Shown: in pieces, positions 1 to 8,768 of the stretch
How the letters are laid out: every line of letters starts with the position of its first letter
Numbering within the stretch: the first letter of the stretch is position 1
NCBI GenBank assembly: GCA_947642555.1
Contig: CANRSX010000015.1
Span: 1-64,000 of the forward strand
Length of the DNA: 64,000 bases
Source of the DNA: an uncultured Roseburia sp.
GTDB lineage: Bacteria; Bacillota; Clostridia; Lachnospirales; Lachnospiraceae
Reading direction: 5' to 3'
Made by a program: the position numbers and the translations under genes
Notes under the pieces: model-generated
Databases searched by the model: none
What the model was told of the DNA's origin: nothing
Seen by the model: only the letters and a program-made list of their open reading frames with translations

Positions 1-2
1 AA

Positions 3-365
3 AGCTGGGGACGCGGTATCGAAAAAATTTGTCAGGCTTGTGAAGAAGACGGCTCACCACTACCGGAATACACAATTCATCCCGGCGATATTATGATTCA
101 ATTCATTGCCGCCGAAGACCGAATCGTGCGCACTTCTCTCGACAAGGTGACTGAAGGGGTGACTGAGAAGGTGACTGAGGCAGAACAAAAGCTTCTATCG
201 CTGTTGCTCGAAGATCCTGCCTACACCTATGCTGTCCTGGCTGAGAAACTGGGTGTGAGCCGAAAAACAATCTCTTCAAGAATTAAATCTCTTAAAGACA
301 AAGGTGTCCTCCGACGGGTTGGCTCTGATACGAAGGGACATTGGCAAATCAAAAATGAGAAATAA
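3..365 (+). CDS. C-terminal part of a COG2865-type (AlbA_2/HATPase_c_4) ATP-binding transcriptional regulator, cut by window start
   Basis: The reading frame is open from base 3, so the gene starts outside the window. The first residues read SWGRGIEKICQAC, the conserved stretch that ends the divergent ATPase domain in this family. A linker of VTE repeats (KVTEGVTEKVTE) follows, then a winged helix-turn-helix of about 60 residues (LAEKLGVSRKTISSRIKSLK). These proteins are common cargo of Firmicute mobile elements and are thought to be DNA-binding regulators or defence accessories; their exact role is unsettled. A second, truncated relative lies near 55.0 kb. The ATG at 93 is internal to the domain and is not the real start. 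Confidence 0.8.
   Translation, partial: SWGRGIEKICQACEEDGSPLPEYTIHPGDIMIQFIAAEDRIVRTSLDKVTEGVTEKVTEAEQKLLSLLLEDPAYTYAVLAEKLGVSRKTISSRIKSLKDKGVLRRVGSDTKGHWQIKNEK
144..179 (+). repeat. Three tandem 12-bp repeats in the linker of the ATP-binding protein
   Basis: Three in-frame copies of a 12-bp unit close to AAGGTGACTGAG encode KVTE-GVTE-KVTE. The repeat joins the ATPase end to the winged helix. In-frame length change by slippage would alter the linker without breaking the gene. Confidence 0.8.
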
Positions 366-479
366 AGGAGGGCAACAGATGCCAGGACAGTTCAAAACGG
401 CAAGATAAATCCCAAACAGCCAACTTTTCCGAATGGCCGCACACTGTCGTTTTCAGATATTGTTGGAGAGTTATTTATT

Positions 480-710
480 ATGGCTCTTCCATTTTCTGAA
501 CCTGATTCACCAAAAGGGCTGCCACTCTCCCACTCTGAAGTTCGCAACCAAAAGAAAATCTGGGTGGAGCCGATTTCCCCAGACTCAGATCTAAGAAGAG
601 AACTGCAGGGATGCTACCAGGTAAAAGACCGATTTGTGGAGAATGAGTATGGCAATCGGTTTTATCTGGATACTTACGGTTCCAAGTGGCTGGCCTTTTC
701 TTCCGTATAA
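480..710 (+). CDS. Small hypothetical protein in mobile-element debris
   Basis: A 76-residue protein starting MALPFSEPDSP and ending KWLAFSSV. A GGAGAG lies about 10 bases before the ATG. I recognise no domain, membrane segment or metal motif; the C-terminal half is rich in aromatic and charged residues (NEYGNRFYLDTYGSKW). It sits between two truncated mobile-element genes and is probably transposon cargo. It could also be a fragment. The 180 bases after it hold nothing I can identify. Confidence 0.45.
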   Translation: MALPFSEPDSPKGLPLSHSEVRNQKKIWVEPISPDSDLRRELQGCYQVKDRFVENEYGNRFYLDTYGSKWLAFSSV

Positions 711-890
711 AATCTTCCGGCGATCAATAAAAAACTGAACGCTGGAAGATTTCATTTTTATACAAATAATCAGAAACAACTAAGTACTTCAAAACCTATG
801 AAATACATTTAAACAAATAGATCCCGCTTTACATGAGTTAAAGACAGTGTTTCGGGGAAGTGCCACAATCGACACATTCCCCATGCCTAT

Positions 891-1497
891 TTAATCAATT
901 TTTCCTACAAAACGATAGTAAATCTCAATGTCCCTCACTGTCCTACCGTTCCCGTCTTTCCATGACTGGTGGACTACGATTTTCTCAATCAGTTCATTCA
1001 AGAGCGGGGCGGTAAGCTCGTCAATGGCACTGTATTTCTGGATTAAGTCAATCCAGCGTTTTGCATCGTCCGTTTCCTCTTTCGTTTCTTCAAGCCTTGC
1101 AGAGATGGTCTTGACCGTTTCATCAAGCTGTTGCTGCTCCGTGCGGTATTTGACGGAGAGCATGGAATAATTTTCTTCGTCAAGAAGCCCTTTTACCCTG
1201 TCCTCGTACATCTTCGCAAAAAGGCTGTTCAGCTCCTGCCTGCGTTTCTGTGCCTTTTTCAGCTCTTTTTCGGCACGGGCATTCTCGGACTGCCGCTGTT
1301 TCTCGCTGCCTTGCAGCAGCCGTTCCAGAATGGCGTCCTCATTCTCTTTTACCGCCATCAGCCAGTATTGTAACCTTCCGAGAACAAACGCATACAAAAT
1401 CTTGTAAGGCGTGTAATGGAGCGTGCAGAAGTTCCTGCCATACGCTGCATACTGGGTACAGCGGTAAAAACGCCCCTTGTCCTTCGTATTTGCCGAT
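891..1497 (-). pseudogene. 3' remnant of a large serine recombinase (TnpX/CcrB type)
   Basis: Only the C-terminal part remains. Read from the junction side it gives DKGRFYRCTQYAAYGRNFC, the recombinase zinc-binding segment. LGRLQYWLMAVKENEDA and a long coiled coil of about 80 residues (SEKQRQSENARAEKELKKAQ) follow, then the usual C-terminal tail ending IYYRFVGKID. The catalytic resolvase domain and most of the recombinase domain are missing. The frame runs into the body of an XRE regulator gene on the same strand, so the fragment has no start of its own. Intact proteins of this kind (about 500-700 residues) excise and integrate clostridial transposons. This one cannot. Confidence 0.8.
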
Positions 1498-1710
1498 CTC
1501 GACTAAGAGGTCGATCGAGCAGACCCTGGTTCCCCGTTCCATACGGGAGACATGGTTTCTGTCAACAGCGAGCTTTTCCGCAAGCCCTTCCTGGGTAAGC
1601 CCGGATGCTTTTCTTGCCTTTTGAAGCCGCTCCCCAAAGCCAGCCGGGTCAAAATGTATTTCCACGCTTTGGAGTGGGGAGGACATCATGTCCGGTTTGT
1701 TCCTGTTCAT
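1339..1710 (-). pseudogene. 5' part of an XRE-family HTH regulator, joined out of frame to the recombinase remnant
   Basis: The ATG at 1710 has a GGAGGC ribosome binding site 9 bases upstream. The first ~71 residues form a normal HTH_3 domain (FGERLQKARKASGLTQEGLA, then VDRNHVSRMERGTR). After LVEIG, near position 1497, the frame changes character and reads the recombinase fragment out of frame (GQGAFLPLYPVCSVWQ) until a stop at 1339. The first part is therefore a truncated regulator and the tail is junk. A shortened DNA-binding protein could still be made. The neighbours suggest it once regulated the element that carried the recombinase. Confidence 0.75.
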
Positions 1711-1722
1711 AAATGGCTGCCT

Positions 1723-1752
1723 CCAATCTGAATTTTTTGGAATTCAGACTGG
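1723..1752. promoter_or_regulatory. Inverted repeat just upstream of the XRE regulator remnant
   Basis: Two 12-base arms, CCAATCTGAATT and AATTCAGACTGG, are separated by TTTTGG and match at 11 of 12 positions. It lies 13-42 bases upstream of the regulator ATG, a natural place for an autoregulatory operator. A transposon-end repeat is the alternative. Confidence 0.45.
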
Positions 1753-2111
1753 CAGGCGGTGAGCGGCATCCCACACCCAGAATGTCCTTATAGCGTATTC
1801 CAGCAAAAAGCGACAAAAGAAAAACCGCAAAGGCTGTTGCACCTTCACGGTTTAAGGAAAATCTGCTTTCATTATGTAAAATCCTGACGCCTGTTTGCAG
1901 GGTAGAAAATCCCTCCAAGCTCCAAAAAACGAAGCCGGAGAGTGTTCTGGGCATGATAAGCCAGCTCACCAGTATTCCGTTTTTTTTAATCCGGTGGGCT
2001 TGTCCTATCCGCAGTTATAAACCATTAACCTATGTCCGGTTACAGTTTTATAGGAATGCTTTGGATATAGTTTTTTGCTGCCAACCCAATTTTTTAGGCA
2101 TCAAGGCGGTC
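1753..2111. other. Intergenic stretch without a supported gene
   Basis: I see no convincing coding region, RNA or terminator here. A 106-codon open frame on the minus strand overlaps the XRE gene and has no ribosome binding site or recognisable domain. The stretch separates mobile-element debris from the lipoprotein block. Confidence 0.5.
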
Positions 2112-3035
2112 TCATATCCGCCTGTAGTAAGCAAGAGAAGCCCCGGAATTGCCGTTCTTTTCAAAAGAGCAGTATAATTCCAGCGTATCAGGACCGGTGA
2201 TGGCAGCGAAATACGAGACCCCTTCCTCCTCACATAGCAGCTGAACAGACCAGGCCTCGTTGGGACAGCCGTAGTACAACAGCTCATCCAAGAATTTGAC
2301 CTCCATATTCCGCTCATGCGCCTCGTTTCCATTTTCATCCATTCTGTCAAAATCCGCAGTGAGATCCGTGGTTGGAATATTGCCGTCGTAGATGCGGGTA
2401 AAGCACAGCGTCGAGGCAATGCCCTCATCCGCCGCACTGTACCGCCACCCCTCGACTTCTCCCTCGACCATCTGCCAGCTGCCCACCAGATCGGACATGG
2501 CAAATTCCGCGCCCGGAATGGAAGGCTCACTACCCAACTCCAGCCATTCATCGTTGATCTGGTCATAGGTATAGATCGTGTCGCAGCTGACAGCGTAGTA
2601 AATTTCCTGCACAAAATGAGTTTCATGGTCGGTGCCCAGGGAGATGATCCGGCAGTTCTGTCCGTTGACAGTCTCCTGAAGCCCTGTGTCCAGCATAACC
2701 ATGCCAAGTTCGAGGTAATACCGGACAATCTCGGTTTCCCGCAGACGCTCAAATGCCTGCTCGGAGGCCGTATACTCCGCGCCCGAACCGCCGACGGAAA
2801 CTGCGGCAGCTTCCTTGTCGGATGGAGGAACCATATCCGGCTCACCATCCGGAACCGCGCTGCTTTCGGAACCGTCTCGGTCCATATCACCCGTCTCCGT
2901 TTTGGATATTTCCGACAGCTTCCCGCCGCTTCCGGCTGTCGGAAGAGACTGTGCGGCATTATTTGCATCTTTGCAGGCAGTCAGACTAAAAATCAGGAGA
3001 AGCGCCAGCAGGATGCCTATCCAGCGTTGTTTCAT
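2112..3035 (-). CDS. Lipoprotein of unknown function, paralogue A1
   Basis: A 307-residue protein with a lipoprotein signal (basic start, hydrophobic core, lipobox LTAC with Cys21), so it should be lipid-anchored on the outer face of the membrane. A Ser/Gly/Asp-rich linker follows, then a globular part with DLVGSWQMVEGEVEGW, YYGCPNEAWSVQLL and GPDTLELYCSF. These three motifs recur in the lipoprotein at 3547-4536, so the two are paralogues with a beta-rich, lipocalin-like look (inference). It is the last gene of the long minus-strand block and starts 4 bases after the preceding stop. No function can be named. Confidence 0.8.
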   Translation of the reverse strand: MKQRWIGILLALLLIFSLTACKDANNAAQSLPTAGSGGKLSEISKTETGDMDRDGSESSAVPDGEPDMVPPSDKEAAAVSVGGSGAEYTASEQAFERLRETEIVRYYLELGMVMLDTGLQETVNGQNCRIISLGTDHETHFVQEIYYAVSCDTIYTYDQINDEWLELGSEPSIPGAEFAMSDLVGSWQMVEGEVEGWRYSAADEGIASTLCFTRIYDGNIPTTDLTADFDRMDENGNEAHERNMEVKFLDELLYYGCPNEAWSVQLLCEEEGVSYFAAITGPDTLELYCSFEKNGNSGASLAYYRRI

Positions 3036-3039
3036 ATTC

Positions 3040-3528
3040 TCACCCCCAGGGATCGCGTTCCGCGGGGGGCCGTATCCCGCTGAGGATACTGGAATACTCC
3101 CAAAGATACCACAGGCTGCCCTTTTGCCTGAGCTTGACCGGCCTGGGAGAATCCGCCCCCGCTGTTTTCAGGAATACCCGGATATACCCGGCTTCTATGT
3201 CCTGGGGACGCGGATCCGGAAGCACATTCAGCACATAGGGCTGTGCCGGGGTATAGTTGTTTTCAGGCGCCGCTCCCTCAAAGTAGGCCAGGGGCAGATA
3301 AGGCTTATCCCGCAGGCGGTCCCGGAGAAACTGGCTGTCGTAGGGAGTCATGGGTCTGGGGCCCCGCAGCATATCCATTGCCTCCACCCCGGCATCCCTG
3401 TCCTTTATGTATAGCTGTAATGCACACAGGAACATGGCACAGGTGTTTTCCGGCTTGGAAAGATCCATCTGTGGACACGTCTGGAATTCCTGCAAGGTAG
3501 CTGGGATCATGTTTAATGTGACTGGCAT
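3040..3528 (-). CDS. Small conserved protein, DUF6935-like
   Basis: A 162-residue soluble protein with no signal peptide. N-terminal motifs are LNMIPATLQEFQTCPQ and NTCAMFLCALQLY; the C-terminal half has a PYLPLAYFEGAAPENNYTP stretch, then YIRVFLKTAGADSPRPVKLR and a final SGIRPPAERDPWG. I remember this C-terminal pattern from a family of unknown function that I believe is DUF6935; the number should be verified. In other Firmicutes such proteins sit beside SPFH and zinc-ribbon genes, which fits its place here between two lipoproteins of the same block. No catalytic residues are apparent. Confidence 0.7.
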   Translation of the reverse strand: MPVTLNMIPATLQEFQTCPQMDLSKPENTCAMFLCALQLYIKDRDAGVEAMDMLRGPRPMTPYDSQFLRDRLRDKPYLPLAYFEGAAPENNYTPAQPYVLNVLPDPRPQDIEAGYIRVFLKTAGADSPRPVKLRQKGSLWYLWEYSSILSGIRPPAERDPWG

Positions 3529-3546
3529 TTTTCTGTCTCCTTTCTT

Positions 3547-4536
3547 TCAAAAACGGCTAAAAATCTGCGTACTGGTGGTGTGGGCTCCGTCTGTATCTTT
3601 GAGACGCACTTGAAGCAGCAGGGTATCCGCATCCAATACTGTGACGTAAAATTCTTCTTCTGCGTAATTCTGGTATATCGTCTCAGCGCTGAACAGCTGG
3701 AGGCGCCATGCCTCGTTCCCGCATCCCTCATAAATTGGGGCCTCCTGGTATTCCACCGCCATGGCCTGTGCCTCCCTGAGATAACCGGGATGCCACTCGT
3801 CATAATAGTCCACACCGTCCGGCTCAGTCTCGTCCCAAGAACTGTGAAAAGTCAATCTGCGGTCAATCTCCATTTCGCTGGCCGTGAAATTCCAGACCTC
3901 CGGATCCCCTTCTGTGACAGTCTCGCCGGAAACCATGCGCCATTGGCCGAGCAGGTCCGCCATGCAGTATTCCCCGCCCTTGGCCGGCATGGGATGCCGC
4001 TCCAGCCAGAACTGGTCGCCCAAGAAATCCAGCATCAATTCGCCATCCGCCATATGGCCTTGAGCAAAAACCGTGTCTTCGTTTGTCCCGTCAGCTTCCG
4101 TACTCAGAAAAAAGCCACCGCTGCCATCCGAATACCAGAAGCAGTCCGGGCCGATCCCGAGCAGAAGGTGGTACGCACCGATATAGTCAAAGCTCCGGGG
4201 CTTCCATTCCCGATACCGGGCGCCGCCGCCCTCCAACAGGTACAGCTCGATAACCCAATCATCCTCCGGCAAAGTCCCTTCCATCGTCTGGCCTTCCTTT
4301 GCCATTATGTACCGTACAGCCTGCCAGCAGGTATTCGTCCACGGATCTTCCGTATCTTCCGATTCCGAAGTGTTTTCGGGCAAGGCATCCGAATATGTGC
4401 TGCTCTCTTTATTGATAGGCGGCAGCGCGCTGGATGGGCTGTTCTCACCCATTTTTCTCCCATTTCTCCCACACGATGCCAGTACCAGCGGCAACAGCAG
4501 ACAAAGCAACGCTGCCGCAAATCTACTGCTTCTCAT
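3547..4536 (-). CDS. Lipoprotein of unknown function, paralogue A2
   Basis: A 329-residue lipoprotein. I chose the ATG at 4536 because GGAGG stands 6 bases upstream and a typical signal sequence follows at once (AAALLCLLLPLVLASC); an ATG at 4563 would add nine residues before it. After a Ser/Asn/Glu-rich linker comes TCWQAVRYIMAKEGQTMEG, a small beta domain, then DLLGQWRMVSGETV, EGCGNEAWRLQLF and DADTLLLQVRL. The last three match motifs in the neighbour at 2112-3035, pointing to tandem duplication. Outward-facing and membrane-anchored; role unknown. Confidence 0.8.
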   Translation of the reverse strand: MRSSRFAAALLCLLLPLVLASCGRNGRKMGENSPSSALPPINKESSTYSDALPENTSESEDTEDPWTNTCWQAVRYIMAKEGQTMEGTLPEDDWVIELYLLEGGGARYREWKPRSFDYIGAYHLLLGIGPDCFWYSDGSGGFFLSTEADGTNEDTVFAQGHMADGELMLDFLGDQFWLERHPMPAKGGEYCMADLLGQWRMVSGETVTEGDPEVWNFTASEMEIDRRLTFHSSWDETEPDGVDYYDEWHPGYLREAQAMAVEYQEAPIYEGCGNEAWRLQLFSAETIYQNYAEEEFYVTVLDADTLLLQVRLKDTDGAHTTSTQIFSRF

Positions 4537-4617
4537 ATCTATCCTCCACGTCTTTTCATCCACTCGTTATACATTTAAGTTGCAAATGTTTTCGTTCGCG
4601 CGTATAACATCGGGCGG

Positions 4618-6216
4618 TTACAGCTCAAGGAAGAACAGCCGTCCGAAAACATCATCTATGACATCCTCCATATCTGCGTAGACCTCGCGCCACACATCAA
4701 AGGCATAGAGATAGGTATAGCCATCCGCCTCCGTCATAAAGATTTTCCAGTGAAATGTGTGATCATTTTCACTTGTCGTATACGTCAAAATATAGACGGG
4801 GTGTCCCAATGCCTCACTGTAGCCGCTGTTCTTTTCGACAGAGAGATTTTCTGCCTCATACATCGTCAGATGCTCGATACTTTTTACTGCGTATTCTTCC
4901 ATGGACACTCCATTCCCGCGGCCGCCTGGATAAGCGCAGTTTATGATCAATATGGAACCGTCCTGTGTCATATCCTCATAGTAATAGCCCCCATCAGGAT
5001 AGTTTTCCGTTTGAAGGACGGTCATGTGGGTAAATGCGGGGCCTCCTGTGGTAAGCACATGGGGGTTGACGTTTGTTCCCTGTTCCATACCTCCATTGTC
5101 TCCGCCCTGATCTTCTCCTTCAAATACAATGGCGCATCCCGCATATCCATCAATAAAAGGCTCTCCCTGAACATGGGTCAATCTGAGTGCGGATGTGCCC
5201 GGTCCGTCCCCCCGCTCCCAGGTCCAAACGCCGCATATCTCATCATGGAGTTCTCCCGGACCATATTGTCCCCACAGATCGTTATCCTCAATGCCCTCTA
5301 CAAGGCGCAGCTCGAAAACCAGGCACTCCGGCCCGAACTGGGCCACCGCCTCATCCGGCCTGCTCCAGGTGCCTTCATACAGAGCAATCGGTTCGCTGTT
5401 ACCGCGGCCATAGCTGTAGGTAAGATTTCCCCCGCGCCCGATATTCAGGTTCAGGGAGATACCGCCTCCTAATTCCGCCGGAATCACGGCGGACCATATG
5501 CCAATAAAGTCAGGGTCATGATACATGGTAAAATCAAAGATTTCAGACGGGCCTGACAGCGAACCATCGTAGAGCCACAGAGAGGGCTGGTAACTCAGGC
5601 TTCTCCCTGTACTGTCCACAATCTCCACATCCAGGCTGGGCATAATGTCGCTGAGGTTGCCCAAAAGGAGGACGGGATCCCCGCAGTCGCTGCGGTAGAG
5701 TACCTGGCCGCTTTCGCCAAGAAAATCGTTGTCCTCGTTGATGTCCCATGTATTGACCGCTGTGGAAGCTTTTGGGTCTGTAGGAACGATGCAGTAGACC
5801 TCATATCCACCCTCCGGGTGGGCAATCCACCGTTCAGGCGGTATCTCCTTGATGAATGGATACGTATCCAGATATTGTTCCGCCTCCTCTGATTCCAGAA
5901 AGGCCGCAATATCTTCCCCAGGCTCCAGGGCTGCGCCCAAAAAAGCTACGGAACAGATACAGCCGTCCGCCTGCGCCCCTTCACGCAGGTCATCCAACAC
6001 TTTCCCTCCTTCGACAGAAAGCCAGGCGGCTGCCCCTTCACTGGCGGCGGAACCGGATGCTCCGCCATCCTCTGTGGGGGTATTGACAGCCCCTTTACCG
6101 GGTATTTTCTTGTCCTGATCCAGGGAGCCGTTCCCTGGCGGAACCTGCTCCCTGCCGCAGGCAGTAAGGGACAGGATCAAAACGAATAAAAGTGCAAATA
6201 TGCGTCTATATTTCAT
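4618..6216 (-). CDS. Large lipoprotein of unknown function, paralogue B1
   Basis: A 532-residue lipoprotein with signal ALLFVLILSLTAC and GAAGGAG 8 bases before the start. Its N-terminal half (AFLGAALEPGEDIAAFLE, YPFIKEIPPERW, YEVYCIVPTDPKASTAVN, GQVLYRSDCGDPVLLL, FDFTMYHD) parallels the lipoprotein at 6240-7406 motif by motif. The C-terminal ~170 residues form an extra domain (VNPHVLTTGGPAFTHMTVLQ onward), which resembles the PsbP/DUF1795-like folds seen in other lipoproteins, but I cannot confirm this. It belongs to the same operon-like run as its neighbours. Confidence 0.8.
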   Translation of the reverse strand: MKYRRIFALLFVLILSLTACGREQVPPGNGSLDQDKKIPGKGAVNTPTEDGGASGSAASEGAAAWLSVEGGKVLDDLREGAQADGCICSVAFLGAALEPGEDIAAFLESEEAEQYLDTYPFIKEIPPERWIAHPEGGYEVYCIVPTDPKASTAVNTWDINEDNDFLGESGQVLYRSDCGDPVLLLGNLSDIMPSLDVEIVDSTGRSLSYQPSLWLYDGSLSGPSEIFDFTMYHDPDFIGIWSAVIPAELGGGISLNLNIGRGGNLTYSYGRGNSEPIALYEGTWSRPDEAVAQFGPECLVFELRLVEGIEDNDLWGQYGPGELHDEICGVWTWERGDGPGTSALRLTHVQGEPFIDGYAGCAIVFEGEDQGGDNGGMEQGTNVNPHVLTTGGPAFTHMTVLQTENYPDGGYYYEDMTQDGSILIINCAYPGGRGNGVSMEEYAVKSIEHLTMYEAENLSVEKNSGYSEALGHPVYILTYTTSENDHTFHWKIFMTEADGYTYLYAFDVWREVYADMEDVIDDVFGRLFFLEL

Positions 6217-6239
6217 ACCATTGCTCCTTCCCGTTTTAT

Positions 6240-7406
6240 TTATCCATAGGAGCGTATCAGCTCCATGGAACTCATGTCATCATCAAAGAAAGGCGGACGC
6301 ATTCCGTTGTCCCTGTCCTGCTGGATATGCAGGTAGTCCCCGGACGGGTCGATCAGGACAGGAAAGACGCCGCTGGCATCGCTGGGAAGGTTTCCTGCTC
6401 CCGTGGAGACAATCAGTTGCAGACAGTCATCCACCATCCGCCAGACGCCGGAATAGAGCAGTTGATATTCCTGCCCATCCTCGAACTGGCAATACAGTTC
6501 GGCAATGCCCGCATAGTCCGGATCACCGCCTCCGCCAAGCAGGTTCAGAGACCATCCATCGCACACCCAACAGGTATCCGCCAGTCCTTCCTCCGTGGGC
6601 GGCACCCACCAGTCATCCCCTGTCGTTTCCCAGCCGTCCGGATCGCCCCAATAATCCAGGCCTGTGACATCGCCAAAGATTGTGAAGTCCATGACCAGGG
6701 GGGCATAGTCCTCGCCTGTGGGAACGATCATAACACCTCCAACCTCCGTGTCCCATACCGGATACCATGTCACCAGACCTCCTGCGCCACCGCTGTCGCT
6801 GGCAATGATCTCTATATCCGGCTCATCGCGAAATTCCTCATAACCTACAAATACCAGCACCGGCTGGGCATACTCTTCCCGGTAGAGGACTTCATCCGAT
6901 TCGGGCCAGACTCCGTTGCCTGTGGATTTCCATGTGACATGATTCACTGAAAGGGTGGTCCTGTCGTCCCTCGGCACGATGCAGTAAAGGTCCCCATAGC
7001 CGGGACCCAGAATACGCACGGGCGGAATCGTCCAGATAAAAGGCATCTCCTCCATCAATCCGGGCGAGTTGTCCCACAGCCATTCTGTCAGAGGAGTGGT
7101 GTCATCCGCCCCCCTACAGCCAAGGTATGCTGCGGCTATGGCTGCCTGCGGTGCGTGTTCCGCCATAAATTCCCGCAGCCAGGCCAGTGCCTCTTGCTCC
7201 GTTCCCTCGTCTGGCGCGGCAGACATATCCTTATCCGGCTGTCTGCCGTCGGCCAGCACTCCTTTGCCGGTACTTCCATCGGCTGGTATGGACGCTGCAT
7301 CGCCGCTGCCGGCGCCGTCCTGTGGCTTACTGCCGCAGGCGGCGAGGCCAAACAGGAGCAGAAACGTCAGAAGGGCGGACGCGGTCCGCGTTATCATTCT
7401 CCTCAT
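6240..7406 (-). CDS. Lipoprotein of unknown function, paralogue B2
   Basis: A 388-residue lipoprotein (signal ending LLLFGLAAC) with AAGGAGG 9 bases before the ATG. Motifs shared with the 4618-6216 protein are YLGCRGADD, MPFIWTIPPVRI, LYCIVPRDDRTTLSVN, DEVLYREEYAQPVLVF and VMDFTIFGD. It lacks the extra C-terminal domain of that protein. The final ~130 residues (DTCWVCDGWSLNLLGGGGDP) look like a beta-sandwich reporting or binding module. Its gene follows the TPM-domain gene by 14 bases, so the two are probably co-transcribed. Confidence 0.8.
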   Translation of the reverse strand: MRRMITRTASALLTFLLLFGLAACGSKPQDGAGSGDAASIPADGSTGKGVLADGRQPDKDMSAAPDEGTEQEALAWLREFMAEHAPQAAIAAAYLGCRGADDTTPLTEWLWDNSPGLMEEMPFIWTIPPVRILGPGYGDLYCIVPRDDRTTLSVNHVTWKSTGNGVWPESDEVLYREEYAQPVLVFVGYEEFRDEPDIEIIASDSGGAGGLVTWYPVWDTEVGGVMIVPTGEDYAPLVMDFTIFGDVTGLDYWGDPDGWETTGDDWWVPPTEEGLADTCWVCDGWSLNLLGGGGDPDYAGIAELYCQFEDGQEYQLLYSGVWRMVDDCLQLIVSTGAGNLPSDASGVFPVLIDPSGDYLHIQQDRDNGMRPPFFDDDMSSMELIRSYG

Positions 7407-7420
7407 GAATTTGTTCCTCC

Positions 7421-8752
7421 TTAGAATTTCCCGCTGCGGCCCGAACCGCCGCCACCGCTGCAGCTGCTGCTACTGCCGCCACTGCTGCTCGAACTCTTCT
7501 GTTCGATTTTGGTACGGGTTTTAGTGGTGTGCGTGTAGCGGTCGTAACTATCTGCCAGGCGCAGCCCGCCAGGGGCAATGTATTCGTTGGCCTGCGCGTT
7601 CTGCCGGACATTGTTCATCTTCCGTTTCAGCACCATGCAGACCGCCAGCGCCGCCAGACAGGACAAAAACGTCATCAATCCAATTCCCCACAAGGGGTTG
7701 GCCCGCACCGGATGCCCGGCATCCGCTTTGGCAAGATACTCATCGCAGGAGTCCAGGTAATGGGAAATGCCGCCATACCAGTCATCATTGCCAAAGTCGC
7801 CTAAAAAGCTCTCTTCCAGCTGTTCCTGTCCGTATTCGTTAAAGGCGTATCCGGCGCTTTTACCGTAGACAAACATGGCGTAATCACGTTCCGCCATGCT
7901 CAGAAGGATCATGATGCCATCCCGCCCATCGCCCATTCCGAAGCTGTTTTGTTCGGAGTGATAGATCTGTGTGGTCACATCATAGACATCCCCGGAGCCA
8001 AAATCCTCATAGTCATCCACAAGAACCACATAGACGCCGCAGCCGTGCCGCCGGGAGATGTCCCCGGCCCGCTGCTCCAGTTCCTCCCACTGGTCAAAGG
8101 GGAGCAGGTCGCTGATGTCAAAGATATAGTACATCGAGGTGCTGTCCGGTTCCTCCGCATCCTGACCGGACGGCCCTCCAGTCATTTCATAGCCGCTGTC
8201 TCCCGGCGCGAAAAAGTCCGCCACGAATTCCGCCATAGCGTCCACCGCCTGGGAAAGCGCCACGGCGCTCATATCCATATCGCCGGACCATGCCCCAGGC
8301 TCCATGCCGGATTCTACTGACAAATAAGGCTCCACTGCTTTGGTAAGATCGTAAAGCCAATCCCCATAAAGCAGATTTTCATCCGTACCGCCCAGATAGA
8401 CACACCAGTCATCCGCGGCCATTGTATAGCCGTCTCCGCAGGGCGTAAGCAGCAGGGTCAGCGTAATACCGGAGTGGTATTTTCCATAGCCATATTCATA
8501 CTCTTCGTAAATACCTTCCGCTGCGTCAAGCACGGTATCATAATCACTTTCCGTCAGAATATCTACCCGCAGGTCAACACCATATCGCTCTGTGAGCGCG
8601 GGAAGCGTGACCTCTCCTGCATACCGCAGCGGTTCCGACCCTAACTGCCCTGTCTCATCGTAGATCGCGCCGTAATCTTCCGCTGCCGCAGCCGGGATAC
8701 AGAAGGTCAGTGCCAGCAGCACCGACAGCACAAAACTCGCAAATTTCTTCAT
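7421..8752 (-). CDS. Membrane-anchored TPM-domain protein, YdjH-like
   Basis: A 443-residue protein with a Sec signal peptide (SFVLSVLLALTFCIPAAAA). Residues ~30-160 form a diverged TPM-like unit. Residues ~205-345 form a clearer TPM (TLP18.3/Psb32/MOLO-1) domain with GVYVVLVDDYEDFG, GRDGIMILLSMAERDYAMF and LDSCDEYLAK. A single transmembrane helix follows at ~355-378, then a cytoplasmic tail ending in Ser/Gly runs (GGSSSSCSGGGGSGRSGKF), a tail often seen on such proteins. Together with the zinc-ribbon protein upstream and the SPFH protein at 16464 it recalls Bacillus YdjG/YdjH/YdjI, which link PspA to the membrane. The role here is inferred from that resemblance. Confidence 0.8.
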   Translation of the reverse strand: MKKFASFVLSVLLALTFCIPAAAAEDYGAIYDETGQLGSEPLRYAGEVTLPALTERYGVDLRVDILTESDYDTVLDAAEGIYEEYEYGYGKYHSGITLTLLLTPCGDGYTMAADDWCVYLGGTDENLLYGDWLYDLTKAVEPYLSVESGMEPGAWSGDMDMSAVALSQAVDAMAEFVADFFAPGDSGYEMTGGPSGQDAEEPDSTSMYYIFDISDLLPFDQWEELEQRAGDISRRHGCGVYVVLVDDYEDFGSGDVYDVTTQIYHSEQNSFGMGDGRDGIMILLSMAERDYAMFVYGKSAGYAFNEYGQEQLEESFLGDFGNDDWYGGISHYLDSCDEYLAKADAGHPVRANPLWGIGLMTFLSCLAALAVCMVLKRKMNNVRQNAQANEYIAPGGLRLADSYDRYTHTTKTRTKIEQKSSSSSGGSSSSCSGGGGSGRSGKF

Positions 8753-8768
8753 ATCCGATCCCCCTTAT

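Noticed and set aside
1649-1969. A 106-codon minus-strand frame upstream of the XRE gene
   Set aside because: No ribosome binding site or domain, and it overlaps the XRE start in another frame.
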